A program made the translations under genes and the position numbers. The notes under the pieces were generated by a model. That model saw only the letters and a list, made by a program, of their open reading frames with translations. It was not told where the DNA came from and did not search any database. A DNA stretch of 64,000 nucleotides from contig LSRY02000067.1 in assembly GCA_001643675.2 (NCBI GenBank), positions 205,242 to 269,241 of the forward strand, given 5' to 3'. This document shows positions 21,093 to 32,166 of the stretch, piece after piece (positions within the stretch are counted from its first letter, which is position 1; each line of letters starts with the position of its first letter). The DNA comes from Monocercomonoides exilis. Its lineage: Eukaryota > Preaxostyla > Oxymonadida > Polymastigidae.

Positions 21093-24000
21093 CTAACATA
21101 TCCTTATCATCCTTCCTCTCTTGTTTGTGCACTTGCATTGAGCAAAAGAGCAGTTCAGCACATTCAACACCCTTTCAGCTCCATCCATCTTCATCACGCT
21201 TCCTTCAATAGCCACTGAAATATTCTCAAACTTCACTTCCTTCATCTCTGTTTTCGCTTTTCCCCCAACTCTCACAACTTCCCCCTCACACTCGATATTC
21301 AACATTCTGGTTTCAACAATTGACACACCCAATTCTCCACAGAATGACAGAAGTGGCACAGATGAATGAATTCCACTGAACAGCGTTTCGCTCATCTTCA
21401 GCTCTCCACTCTCCACATCAAGAATCATCCTCTCCATCACAAGATCCATTGCAGACGAGCTGAAAAAGCATTCTGAAATTTCCAATCTCTCATCCTTCTC
21501 TTTCAAAACACTCTCTTCAACCCCTTCAAATTCCTCTCCAAACACAAACAAACACCTCTCCACAACACACTCATTCACAAACACAATCACACTTCCTTCA
21601 CTTCCCATCTCTTGAATGGCTTCATTGAAATGAATTGTTCCCTTCGCCTTCTTTATTGACTTCACGCACAAATCTCCAACAACGCACTCCCCTCCAATGT
21701 CTCCTTCTCCATCAATCAGAATCATTTTCACAACACTTCGTCAGATGTGTTGCACACCATTTCCAATGCTCTCACACTGATTGCTCTGTGCTCCACACTG
21801 CCTGCTGTCACTCCCATTCACACACACAAACACCTGTGAAGAATAATAGAATGTGATCAGCGGAATCAGATCAACATCATCCCTTTCCTTGTCTGACCCA
21901 CATATCGAGTTCTCCTCCTTCAGTACCTCCTGGCTGAAGTCCAGTCCAGATAGTCTTTCATTCAACTGTAACTTAATTGAGTTACACCGAATGAACACAT
22001 CCTTCCCCACAAACGCATCATTCATCATGAATCGGATATACTCCAGTTTCACCCCAAGAGCTGGCATTTCCTTTTCGACTGATTTAGCATTCGGATCAAT
22101 TGCATCAATCATCGCCCCTCCTCCTCTTCCATCTTCAGTTGAGCACATACACATCACAAATGAGCATCCTCTCACTTTCAATTCTGATTCCCCTCTCTTC
22201 AAACACGCCTTTATCCCTCCTCCTTCTTTGCTCTTCTCACTTATGCACTTCGTCAGCACACACCCTTCGATCTCACATTCCATCCCAGATGAAAATGATC
22301 CAACATTCATCACGCATGCTCTGTTTTCTGAACATGTGATATATGTGAACGAGGAGTCGTTCACCCTCACGATTTTTTTTGTTTTCTGTTGCTTTATCGA
22401 TCAACATGTTTGACAGCAACGGCTGACTCAGCGAAATTAAACTGCTTCTTGAGAATGTTGTGTTCGAAACAGACACATTCATCACATCAATCACTTCCAC
22501 TTCAGGGACAAACTCTAAAACCCCTTTGGCCAGATTGAAGAGAGAAATGGTGCAATCCTCAACCACCACACTCCCTCCATCTGCTTTTATCAAGCAATAA
22601 ATCACTTTCATTATTTCATCCTCGCATACAAAAGAGCATCTCACAACTGAAAGTGTTGCAGAGGAGAATGATAATGAATGAATGAATGATAAATGATTCC
22701 CTAATTCATTTGGAAGAGAAAATGAAATATTGATGAATGAACCAATAACATTCGATGCTATCATTCCCCCTTCTCTTCCTTCACCTTTATTCCTTCCACC
22801 CTCACTCACTTTCAGATCTGTTCCTTCTCTCTCTCCCTCAATTGACACAACTGGAGTTATTGATAATAATTTTGATGATAAAAATGAAATAGATTTTTGA
22901 AGAGACCCTGATCCAACAATCTTGATGTGCGATTCGCCTTTTCCAAGTGGTTCATATCTCAGCGATATCAAGTGATCAATTGATGAGCATGGTGCTTCTG
23001 AATATCCACATCCACTAAAGTCTCCTCCATTTTCCTTCGAAACGAACACATTCCTACTCCAATTATCCCACAGATAAACAACCAGTGGAATCACATATCC
23101 ATTTTCTCCTGTTGTCTTCCTTTCCCATCCACACAGCTCATCCAATAACTTCTCATCACTTGCACTCAACTCCTCTTTCAGTTGTTCGTTCGAAATAACC
23201 TCGTCCAGCTCATTTCCTGATTTGAACACTTTCTTCCCTTTCCAAGCATTGCACTGGCTGAATGTCACTCCTTCCATCTTAAATGATCACATTGCATCTG
23301 CCAAACTCACAAACATCCCTCCTCCCATTCCTCTTCCTTTCTGCAAGTTGTCCTCTGTTGGCACCTGGAATCCTGTGAATGCTACGCTTTTAATCTCCAA
23401 ACTTCCACTCTCCCCGACCGATATCATCATCCCTCCTCCTTTCATCCCACTTCCTCCTGTACATATTGATGAAAAACTGCAGTTATTCACTACTGCGCTT
23501 CCTTCTGCTTGTATCTCTGCACCGATGCATCCTCCTCCTTCTCCGCTCCCACCTTCCACCGTCACTCCACTCACTCTGCCGTTCTTTTTGTCCAACTTCT
23601 CTTCATTGGTTATTGTTATTGGTGATTTGCCGTTCATCGTCAGCGTCACTCCACCCTCCATCACAAATTTATCAACAATCAGTTCTCCTTCATTAATCTT
23701 CAATCCTGCTTCAGATTTCTTGATTGATAAAACGCATCCTCTGGTTTCATTCAACGAATCCACTCTAACATTCACCAGATGGCAAATGACTCCAACATCA
23801 TGAATGACAAATATACTGTTTCCAACATTACATGAATCCATCGAGAAATCATTCACTTCCACGCTGCCTCCAATCACATCCACAAATACACAATCAAATC
23901 CATTGTTCACTTCTGCTTCTGAATGAAATGAACATTCACTTACCACCAAATCTCCATTTTTGCTCGAAATAATCGATTTGGCTGAGTTGTCAAATCCAGA

Positions 24001-24243
24001 TGCCAGTTGCAGTTGGATATTCCTCAATTCGAGGTGAATTTCATTTTCCATGAAATATTCCAATTGACTTCCAATTTCCTTTTCAAAATTCAAAGTTGTT
24101 TTCAAATTCTCTTCTCCAATCTTCACACTTTTTTTAATCTGATAATTGGACAAGTTGAATGAATCTTGAATAACTGTGGATCCTTCAGTCTCAATTGTTT
24201 TCTTTCCAGTCCCCTTTTCCATGTTTTCCATCCGCTTCAGCAT
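21093..24243 (-). pseudogene. Captured pmp/pectin-lyase-like protein gene, 5'-truncated and broken
   Basis: Cell-surface-type beta-helix repeat protein of a family I recognise from oxymonads, with short repeats around small residues plus Cys-bearing segments such as VFVCVNGSDSRQCGAQ and FSGCGYSEAPCSSI. Four open segments together read as one protein of about 1,050 residues. 24243-23287 and 23277-22273 share one frame, split by a TGA. A shift at the T8 run 22373-22380 changes frame. 22370-21741 and 21731-21093 share the next frame, split by another TGA. Homologous sequence extends a little upstream of 24243 to about 24310 and then stops, so the 5' part, including any signal peptide, is missing. 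The 3' end stops at TAG 21093-21095. G+C is well above the flanks, consistent with a captured host gene. Confidence 0.85.
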
Positions 24244-24639
24244 TGTTTGGCATAGCTCATCCTCACATCTACAGCTCTCAACATCAGATCCACTAGAAAA
24301 GCTATATCAATCTCATTCTTTATATTTTTGAAAACATACAAACAACAAACTTTAATAAAGTCCATTGTTTTAATAACTCAACATAATATTGCATTGAAAA
24401 ATTGAAGTTTATCTGGGTAAAAAGTTTCATTTAATAATGCAATGATCTTATCTAATTCAAAAAAAACATAGAAATATAAAAGAACAAGAAAATATAAGAA
24501 ATATTAAAGCAAAATAAATAATATTGTTATTTAAAGAGTCTTCTATAACCTTTTGCGTTCCTTTGCGAACGTAAATGAACTAATATTAGGTAGTTTAAAA
24601 TATTCAAGCAAAAAGGTACACTTTAATGTGACTGTGAAA

Positions 24640-25104
24640 AAAAGCTGTTTTCAATATAAAACAAGTGCACATATAATAATATACTTAAATTTACATACAA
24701 AAATGAAAGGATAGCAAACTATTGAATTCTTATTAACCGAAAACAGCATATTCAATTTTTCCAAATATTAAAAATTTTATTGTGGGTTGGATCAAAGATA
24801 TTTAATAAAATTTTTGTTTGTGATTTATATTTTTTTGATGAAAGCTTACAAATAAAATAAGTCTATATAATAATGCAAACCGTTCTGATGGGCAAAAATC
24901 CATATTTACTGATAATTTTGTTTATTTTTTAATAATTTCATGTTTTTATGGGTCATTTTTCAATAATCATTATTTTCAAAAAGAAAAATTTTTTTCGAAA
25001 AATCGGTCCATAAATAGTTTTTAAATAATTATTATCTATTTATTCATCATAATTTGAGGGTTCAAAAACGCAATTTGCAAAAGGAGCGCATTTAGACTTA
25101 TGCC
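24640..25104 (-). repeat. Right terminal inverted repeat (465 bp)
   Basis: Partner of 19770-20234. Outer end at 25104 is followed directly by CTGTCAGA. Confidence 0.92.
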
Positions 25105-25112
25105 CTGTCAGA
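25105..25112 (+). repeat. Target-site duplication, right copy
   Basis: CTGTCAGA, identical to 19762-19769. Confidence 0.93.
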
Positions 25113-26309
25113 GTGAAGGATTTGGCATCGTTCGTAGTAGAACTCAGTTCAACACGCTTTGTTCTTCCAGACGCATCTTTGCACCTCCAAACTATCTACA
25201 AATTGTTGCGGAAAGGAATTTTAACAAACGGATGGGATGGAATGATGAGGCTGAATGCGTCAATCCTCCAACAGATAAGAAGATGGAGATGGACATTGAG
25301 GAAGAACCCCGGACGCAGACTCACACCAGTGTTTATTCCAGAAGACGGACCAACCACATATGCATTACAATTCTCCTGGGGAGTGACCCTCAGAATAAAC
25401 AAAATGTCACTTGATTGTCACAGTTGTTTTCCATTCGCCGTGAAAAACCAATCATCCAACTTCAGAGAATTAAAAGCTGTGGAACTTGCCCTTATTTATT
25501 TTGCACCAATCCTTTCAGAAAGTCGGATATCACAGTAACAACTTCGGTCTGACAATTCGGCAGTCGTTTTCAACGTGAACAAACGGAATGCAGGAAAGAA
25601 TCTTCGCCCGACACTCAAAAGGATATAAACATTGAAGGAGAAATTGAAAATAGTCCTGAAAGCAGTTCATCTCCCCGGATTACAGAACACAAGAGCCGAC
25701 GTATTGAACACCCTGGAAAGAGCAGGATACCACAGAATGATAGAAGATGAACTCTTTCAGATTCTTGCAGCGCTTAAAGTAACTCCAACGCCGGACGCCT
25801 TTGCAGCTCAACACAACCACAAGGTCGAGAGTTGGTGCGAAATAGGAAGTCCATTGGGAGAAGACGGTCTAGAATATCCATGGAAGAACGAGTGCGTTCT
25901 GGCACACCCCCCAGTTCCACTGATTCCAATGACGATTCGGAAGGCACAGAAGGAGAGAGTACCTGTAGTATTACTCCTGTCGAACTGGAATGGGCAGAAC
26001 TGGGATGTGTTATTGGAGAAGACACATCATCGGACATTCGAATGGAGGAGTCTGAGAACAGTTCTGAGAATGGGGCTTACAATGACAAACACATGTGCAT
26101 GTCTCTCTCCAGGCAGGTTGAAAGTAATATTGATCAATCCACCAGAGAGAAAGGCGAGAGCTGGTGGAGAAGGGCGTTGGAGGAAAGAGCTTTCCCAGTT
26201 TCACTGGCAGAGGAATGCAGATCAGGAATTGCTCAGTCGACGTGGGATGGATATTTATTCGGTTTCGCGCATTTTGGAGAACAGTGGGAAAATAGTGATA
26301 TGGACATAA
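25113..26309 (+). pseudogene. RNase H and C-terminal part of the DIRS-like polymerase
   Basis: Continues the reverse transcriptase after the inserted element. VKDLASFVVELSSTRF is the connection region. RNase H acidic motifs follow: SNFRELKAVELAL (Glu), SDNSAVVFNVNKRN (Asp) and VHLPGLQNTRADVL (Asp). After TPDAFAAQHNHK a DIRS-type extension runs to 26309. The frame is constant but carries TAA at 25536-25538 and another near 25626. From 25832 it overlaps the recombinase frame by about 480 bases, as in classical DIRS elements. Not functional as read. Confidence 0.88.
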
Positions 26310-27526
26310 TTCCAGAGGATATTCATGAATGGGCTGCTCGATGTTTGAGTATTTTCATTACACTCAAAGACAATGGAATGAAACTGTCATGTTTGCAACT
26401 TATCCGCTCAGCGGTTTCATACTTCACAAGCTTGGTTTTCAACACAAATTTGTGGGATATTCCAAAAATAAAAATATTGTTCAGAGGGTTTAGAAGAACG
26501 GATAGGACAAGAAAGAAGAAGATTCAAGAAATCTGAAATCCGAAGACCATTTTGAAATATTTTTCTAGTCTTGGAGAAAATCAGACCTTGAGCTTCAAAC
26601 ATCTGACAATGAAAGCCATTGTGCTCACAATGTTATTCACTGCATGCAGGTTTACAGAGTTGGAAAGAGTAGACATGGAACGATCCAGATTCGAGCATGA
26701 AGGAATATTCCTGGACACAAGGCAAAAAACATCGCTTAATGGAACAGAGATTGCCGTTCCTTTTTTAAACGAAAACCCGACAATTTGCCCATCTTCGGCC
26801 ATTCAGGTTTTGTGGGAAGAAATACAGAAAAGAAGACCAGATGGAAAGAAATTGTTTTTAAATACAGAAACATTTCATCCTTTTTCAGTAGAAGGAATCA
26901 GACGATTGGCAAAAGAGACGTTGAAAAAAGCAGGAATACCAAGCCATTTCACTCCTTATTCAATAAAGGCTGCAACACTTTCAACGCAAACGATGTCGAG
27001 AATACTCCCCACTCAGATTGCGAAGTTTACCCGCCTATCCCCTAGAACAGACAATTTAGCGAAGTAATATGTGAAGGCCAATCTTGCTTCAACCTTGGGG
27101 AAAGTGATTGCTTCAACCATGAATGCTCCCAGTGGAGAGTTAGCAACCAAGCTGTGTGCCGAAGATGGTGTCAAAGCGTGCGTCAGACCAGAAAGAGACC
27201 AGAAGAACAAAGAGGAGAGATGGTCAATGGAATCTGGAATGGTGTTGAGGGACAATAAGCACAAAATGAAGTAATATGTGAGTGAGGAAAAAGCGAAAAA
27301 CTCTGTTGAATTCCCTTCAAGAGTGGATGAGCCTGACGATGAGATGGAGGAATGGAAGTCACTTGAAGAACAATTTATTATTCGAACAAGATCACAAGTT
27401 AAAAAAGGAGGAAGAAAACAATGCAGCAAAGAAGACGCACACTGTGGAAGTTATGATGGCTTCATCATCCAACAAATTTATTCTCTCAAACAAGAGAAGG
27501 AATTGATGAAACACTTTTTTTTCTGA
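25832..27526 (+). pseudogene. Tyrosine recombinase of the DIRS-like element
   Basis: One frame from 25832 to 27526, broken by TGA 26534-26536, TAA 27065-27067 and TAA 27272-27274. An acidic N-terminal part (over RT/RH) precedes a core-binding-like helical region (26150-26500). Box I arginine is in LFTACRFTELER, box II-like in PYSIKAATLST, and the candidate catalytic tyrosine in YVKANLAS. The TGA lies where the recombinase at 6.5-8 kb has Trp (MWSPDII), consistent with a TGG to TGA change. The two TAA sites share the context GAAGTAATATGTGA. The tail overlaps the right ITR. Confidence 0.87.
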
Positions 27527-27672
27527 AAATTTTAATTCTTGATTTTCCAGTCGAAATCCAAGATGTTGTTCAAATAAAAATTTCTTGTTTCATCAAAATG
27601 CAAAGGGCTTTCACATTTCAGAATTTGGATGAGTATTTCGAAAGAAAGTGCCAAGTGTGAAAGTTTTCGCAA
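27482..27672 (-). repeat. Right inverted terminal repeat of the DIRS-like element
   Basis: Partner of 17737-17927; overlaps the last codons of the recombinase frame. Confidence 0.85.
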
Positions 27673-28494
27673 AAGTGAGAGTTTTTGCTCGTGCTTTAAC
27701 TTTCTTTGATAATTTTAATTCTTGAAATTATAATGAATAACAACGAACTTCTTGTGATTTCATTCAATGAAAACAGCCTCAAGCACAAACTTGAGTTTTT
27801 GTTACAGTTTCATTTTCACATACTTCTTCTTCTTCTTCTCCTTCTCCTTCTTTGTGGTAGCAGTTAATTGAACACTTATAACTTTTTCACTCTCTGAGAA
27901 CTTGTAAAATAATATTCACACTCTCTTGTTGTTCAGCAGCTGCTCCTTCACACACACAAACTGTCCCCCTGCCCATCAACTGGACTTCTTCAAAACCAAC
28001 ATTGTACTGTCTCATGAACCACACTTACCAATTGTCTAAGTATTCCAAACTGAATGACTGTTACTCTATCTCACTTCAGTCTCTTCAACACATGTGCTCT
28101 TCCAATTTATTCCTTTTCAGTTTTCTATATGTACTCGACTGGAAACAGAAGGAGCAGGCGCACTTGCAGTTCAAATGGGGAGGAGTATCCACATCGTCCT
28201 TTGACAAACTTTCTTCACCAAATAAATGAATTTAATATCATTTCCACTTTTCATCTTCTTTTTCCACTATCCACGCGCCTGTCCAATCTTATTAGTTATT
28301 GGAACCTCTTCGCCTTTCCTCTTTTATCTTATCGCCATCAGCCCTTCCGCTGAAATCCAAACCTCCTGTTCCTATTTCCAACTTCTGAACACTTTTCGAA
28401 TATCCTCAGACTTCCTCACTCGCTCCTTCATTCCTTCGTTGTTTCTCTTCACAATGAGACGTTCCTGCTTTCAAAGCTGTACAAAATAAAAGAA
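27673..28494. other. Intergenic sequence upstream of the acidic-protein gene
   Basis: Moderate G+C from 27930 on suggests 5' exons or UTR of the following gene. Short open frames at 28002-28489 overlap each other and none is convincing. Confidence 0.4.
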
Positions 28495-30795
28495 TTGTTC
28501 GTAATCGCTCTCTGTTATTCCTCTTTCTGCCTTCCATCCACATTGTTTTCATGCGAAATATTCGCTTCAGCTAATATATCTTCTTCTTCTTCTTCTTCTT
28601 CTTCTTCCTTCTCCTCCTCCTCCTCCCGTTCCATCTATCTCTCCTTTGCTGGAGACACAAAAGAGCGTGTCAACTTCTTTAACAACGGAATGTTTGAGCC
28701 GTTTTGGGGGATTGCAAGGCATTTGATAGACAGATGGCGAATGATTGGGGCAAAAGGAAGAGATTTGGAAGGGTTTGATGAAGTGGAAGGGATAAAGAAG
28801 TTGAAGGAGAAGATGAGGAAGGCGAAGAAGAAGAGGGAGGAGAAGGAAAAGAGGGAGCAGGAGAGGGGAAAGGAGAAAAGGAAAGGGAAAGAGAAGGACG
28901 AGAAAAAGGAGGAAGATGAGGGATTTGATGAGGATGTAGATGAAGACGATGATGATGATGATGATGAGGAAGAGGAGGAAGAAGAAGAAGACAAATATGA
29001 TTTCATTAAAAATCAAAAATGTCAAGAAAAACATCAAAAATCAAAAGAAATCCAAAAAATAAGCTCGTCAAGCTCTGATTTTGAGTCCGATTTTGTGGAA
29101 TCTGCCTCTCTTTCTGTTTTGAGGGTACTTCATTCTCTTCTGAAGAGTGAGTATGTGAGAGAGAGAATAAACGAATGCACGTTTTATGAGGGTGTGGTGG
29201 ATTTGTATAAGAGGCAGTCACATTCAACGCGGTTGAATAGGTTTTGTGCAGAGGAAGAGGAGGAAGAAGAAGATGATGATGAAGGAAAATGGAAAAGAAA
29301 AGAAAAAGAATCCAAAATGAATCAGATTTCAAAAAGAGTTTCTGGATTTGGATCTTCATCATCATCTTTTTCATCTTCAACTTCTTCTTCATTGCATCAT
29401 CCATCCTTCACTCCCTCCTCCACCCACACTCTTTTCCTCTCCTTATTCACCCTCCGCCGCTACAAGCGACTGAGCTGCATTGGCGACGGGATGAAGAAAG
29501 TGGTTCTGACGCTTCTGGGCATTGTCAGCGATTGCCTCGAAGTTGGAAGCAGAGAAGCAGCAATATCTGGGCTGAAGATTCTTTCTCTGCTTCTTCCACT
29601 CCCGCTGGGTCCACTTCTGGGGGCAGCAGGGGTGTTGAGGCAGATGGGGAGGTGGCTGTTGCATTGCAGAGACGGGAAAGTGAAGTGAATGATTACTGCG
29701 ATTCTTGTACTGATGATGAAGGAAGGGAGTTATAGGAGTGATGATGATGAGGAGGAGGAAGAGGAAGAAGAAGAAATGGAAGGAGAAGAAGAGAAAGAAG
29801 GAATAAGCAGAGTTGATTCGAATGAAAACAGGACGAATCATAAAAGGTCTTTTAAACGAGCAAAGAGAATGTTTTCTGTCGAGTTTGGAAGAGAATCCAC
29901 ACGTGACATCAACCGAACTCTGCCTGCGAAGAAGCTCATCAGCGATTTTGTGAGTGATTTGTATGAGAGCCAGCTGCATCTTGTTTATTTCCGGCTTCTT
30001 TTCTCGAAGGATGGGGTGTCGCGTGCATGTGCCTTGAGCTTCTTCAGAGCACAGTGCGCGTTGGAGATGGCTGAAGACGGGAGGTTTTTCAGAAGAGGAG
30101 CGTTTGTGCAGAGGGAGGAAAGAAGGAGAAGAGAAAATGAGAATCATTCAAATTCTTGCACTAATTTTTCCTCCTCTTCTTCTTCCTCTTCTTCTTCCAC
30201 TATTTCAAAGAAAAAATGTGAAAGTTCGTCAAATCTCTTCCAAACGAATGCAGTTCTTGTGCTAAGCAAAAGCCAGCTTTCATCTCAAAATTGCTTCCAG
30301 ATGGTGCGAATGTGCAAATGTGGTGTTCCTTTCAAAGGGTTTTGCTGCTGCAAAGAATGGAATATTGCTAATCGAATGAGGAATGGAAAGGATTGTAGCA
30401 ATGAAGAAGAAGATGATGATGAAAGTGATGAAGACAATATGACAACGGGAAGTGGAAGCAATGCAAATGGCAAACTATTTCTGAGCCACATCAACAAAAA
30501 GCTGAGCTATCCGATGCGAGTTTTGTTCTTTCTGCTTGACGAACTGTTTAACAGCAGCCATTTGAAGAGTGCAGAATGTTTGGAGATGAAGGAGGAGTAT
30601 GAAGGGCTTTTGATGTCGTTCAAGTCGCTGTTTGTGTCGTTTGTGACAAATTCGAGCGATCTGGCGAAGAAAATGCTGCTTGGGGTGCTGGGTTCTCTTC
30701 ATCCGTTTGTTGTGCTGGCAGCTGCCCTCACGAAAAGAGCACTGCGCGAGGCTAAATTGAAAGGAGAAATGGAATCGCCTTTGGGCGAGTCGTGA
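28495..30795 (+). CDS. Large acidic, Ser-rich protein, unknown function
   Basis: One reading frame runs from 28495 to the TGA before 30796 (about 765 residues), with a single in-frame TGA at 29686-29688. Sequence shows a poly-Ser tract (residues 29-46), a Lys/Glu-rich charged region and an Asp/Glu run (about 100-165). Between them are hydrophobic helical blocks (SLSVLRVLHSLLKSEYV; MKKVVLTLLGIVSDCLEV; LLSLLLPLPLGPLLGAAG; HPFVVLAAALTKRAL) that look like HEAT/ARM-type helices. A short intron, for example GTGAATGATT to GTTATAG, could remove the TGA; otherwise the gene is broken. True start may lie upstream. I do not recognise the family; the helical blocks and acidic inserts would suit a large scaffold protein, which is inference only. 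Confidence 0.55.
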
Positions 30796-31257
30796 TGCGA
30801 GTCTGATGCTGTTTTTTGGGGGAAGATAACAAAAAGGCAAAAGAGAGAAGAAGAAGAAGAAGGGTGTTAATGTGTATTAATTAGAATATTGTATGATTGT
30901 TTTTTGTTTATTTTTCATTTACCGAAAATTTATTCAATGATGAAAAAATCATATAAAATTATTATTATTGAATGCTTTATTTCATGCAACTCTTTTTTAT
31001 ATTATATCATTTCAAAATATCAATGTTTTATCGCTTTTTTTTTTTGCCATTTCGTTGTTGATTAATATTTTCAATTTTTGCAACAAAGCTGGTTATTGAT
31101 GATTATGAATGACAAGCAATCTTTTCTATTCATCAAAAAATCAATAAACACAAAAAGTCATTCAAAAAAAAAAAAAAAAAAATTTTTTTTCAAACAAAAA
31201 ATATTCGTTTTGGAAATCAAAATCTTTAAAAGGAGATAAGACCCGACAGTGAATCTG
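30796..31257. other. Intergenic AT-rich sequence
   Basis: Holds poly-A/T runs (for example near 31170) and no gene. Confidence 0.5.
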
Positions 31258-32166
31258 ATGGATTTGCTTGAGAAAAAAATGACAAAACTTCATTCTCCAC
31301 ATTGAAGAATGCGTTGAAGAAGAAAACAATTTTATTGAAAAGAAGTCAAGTCATGGGAATGTTATTTCATCTCTTGATCAAGAACAAAGAATTCAACAAG
31401 GTGCGGTCAATGGTCGTTCAGGCAAGAAGAAGAAGAGCGAATGAAACAAACTTTTCTTTTTCCTGGCGCACAAAAACAAGCAGCTGATTGAACCGCATTT
31501 TCTATTCAGCTATCCATTTTCGAAAGCCGGTGCTGTGAACAGCGAGACAAGCTAACAGCTATGCTCTTTCACGCTCAAGCACTTGATCTGCATCAGGATG
31601 TGTGTTGATGGTGGGCATTCGAAAAGTCCTTCATGCTCCAAAGGCTGAAGACATTCAGCTGCGATCAGCGGGAGATGTATGGTCTGTTCGCTACTGCTGA
31701 TTGGCTCGTTGTCGGAATGGCACAGCCAGCTGAGTGTGTAATGATCAACAAGCGTCCGAATGGCGAAGCCTTCATCGCGCTTTCGAGAAGGCAGTCAATG
31801 ATTACGGAAATGTTTCCTTCGAACTTCCTCTCTCGAGTAATGCCTTTCCATTCATCCAATAATCCCCACTATTCCCACAAAACTCTTTTCTTCCACGCAC
31901 ACATATTGCTGTCACCTCAAAAACATTTCCCTTATGATCTCTCAAACACATTCGCTTATTTTCTTGTGTGTGTTAGCGTTCTCATCACATGCAGCCGCCC
32001 TCATCCACAATGCTCAACTTTTGCCACATCCAAAGAGGCGCTTCTGTCACAACTGTCCATTCCAGCAATAATTCTTTCAAAGAAACAGCCAACACCCAAT
32101 TCCTCAGCCAGTCTCGGAAGAGCCCACACAGATGCTGCAATGACCGCTCACCGAGGAGGCAGATAA
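31258..32166 (+). pseudogene. Possible degenerate coding region, unknown
   Basis: GC-richer than the flanks. The frame 31633-32166 opens with protein-like sequence (MYGLFATADWLVVGMAQPAE; NGEAFIALSRRQSMITEMF) for about 75 residues, then becomes compositionally nondescript. Upstream, 31290-31440 has a Lys/Glu-rich coding look in another frame with a stop. This suggests remains of one gene with frameshifts. No family recognised. Confidence 0.35.

Larger units (their letters stand above)
19770..25104. mobile_element. Cargo-bearing TIR element (Pack-type), 5,335 bp
   Basis: Begins GGCATAAGTCTAAATGCG and ends with its complement. The terminal inverted repeats are 465 bases each, bounded by an 8-base target duplication. 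Nothing in it resembles a transposase. The only coding matter is a minus-strand pmp-like gene remnant at 21093-24310, much richer in G+C than the arms. Long TIRs, 8-base duplications and captured host genes are the hallmark of Pack-MULE elements; hAT and P elements also make 8-base duplications but usually have short TIRs. Superfamily is therefore an inference. Deleting the element and one duplication copy restores the DIRS reading frame exactly (RDKTVR then VKDLAS). Confidence 0.92.
17737..27672 (+). mobile_element. DIRS-like retrotransposon, interrupted by a second element
   Basis: The element spans 9,936 bases, of which 5,343 (the cargo element plus one target-site copy) are a later insertion, leaving about 4.6 kb. 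In order: left inverted terminal repeat; a gag-like frame (18008-18610); reverse transcriptase with YLDD (about 18970-19769); RNase H (25113-25740) with a DIRS-type C-terminal extension to 26309; a tyrosine recombinase frame overlapping it from about 25832 to 27526; and the right repeat. Inverted terminal repeats, overlapping RT/RH and YR frames, and a recombinase instead of a DDE integrase are the defining traits of DIRS elements. Several stops and at least one frameshift show it is decayed. Confidence 0.88.

Noticed and set aside
21093-24243. TGA as a sense codon (Trp or Sec) in the cargo gene.
   Set aside because: TGA is the terminator of every intact gene here. The TGAs fall at positions that do not look like Trp, and a separate frameshift is present.
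19770-25104. Long inverted repeats as the DIRS element's own internal complementary region.
   Set aside because: They are bounded by an exact 8-bp direct duplication, interrupt the polymerase frame, and the DIRS element has its own separate ITRs at 17737-17927 and 27482-27672.
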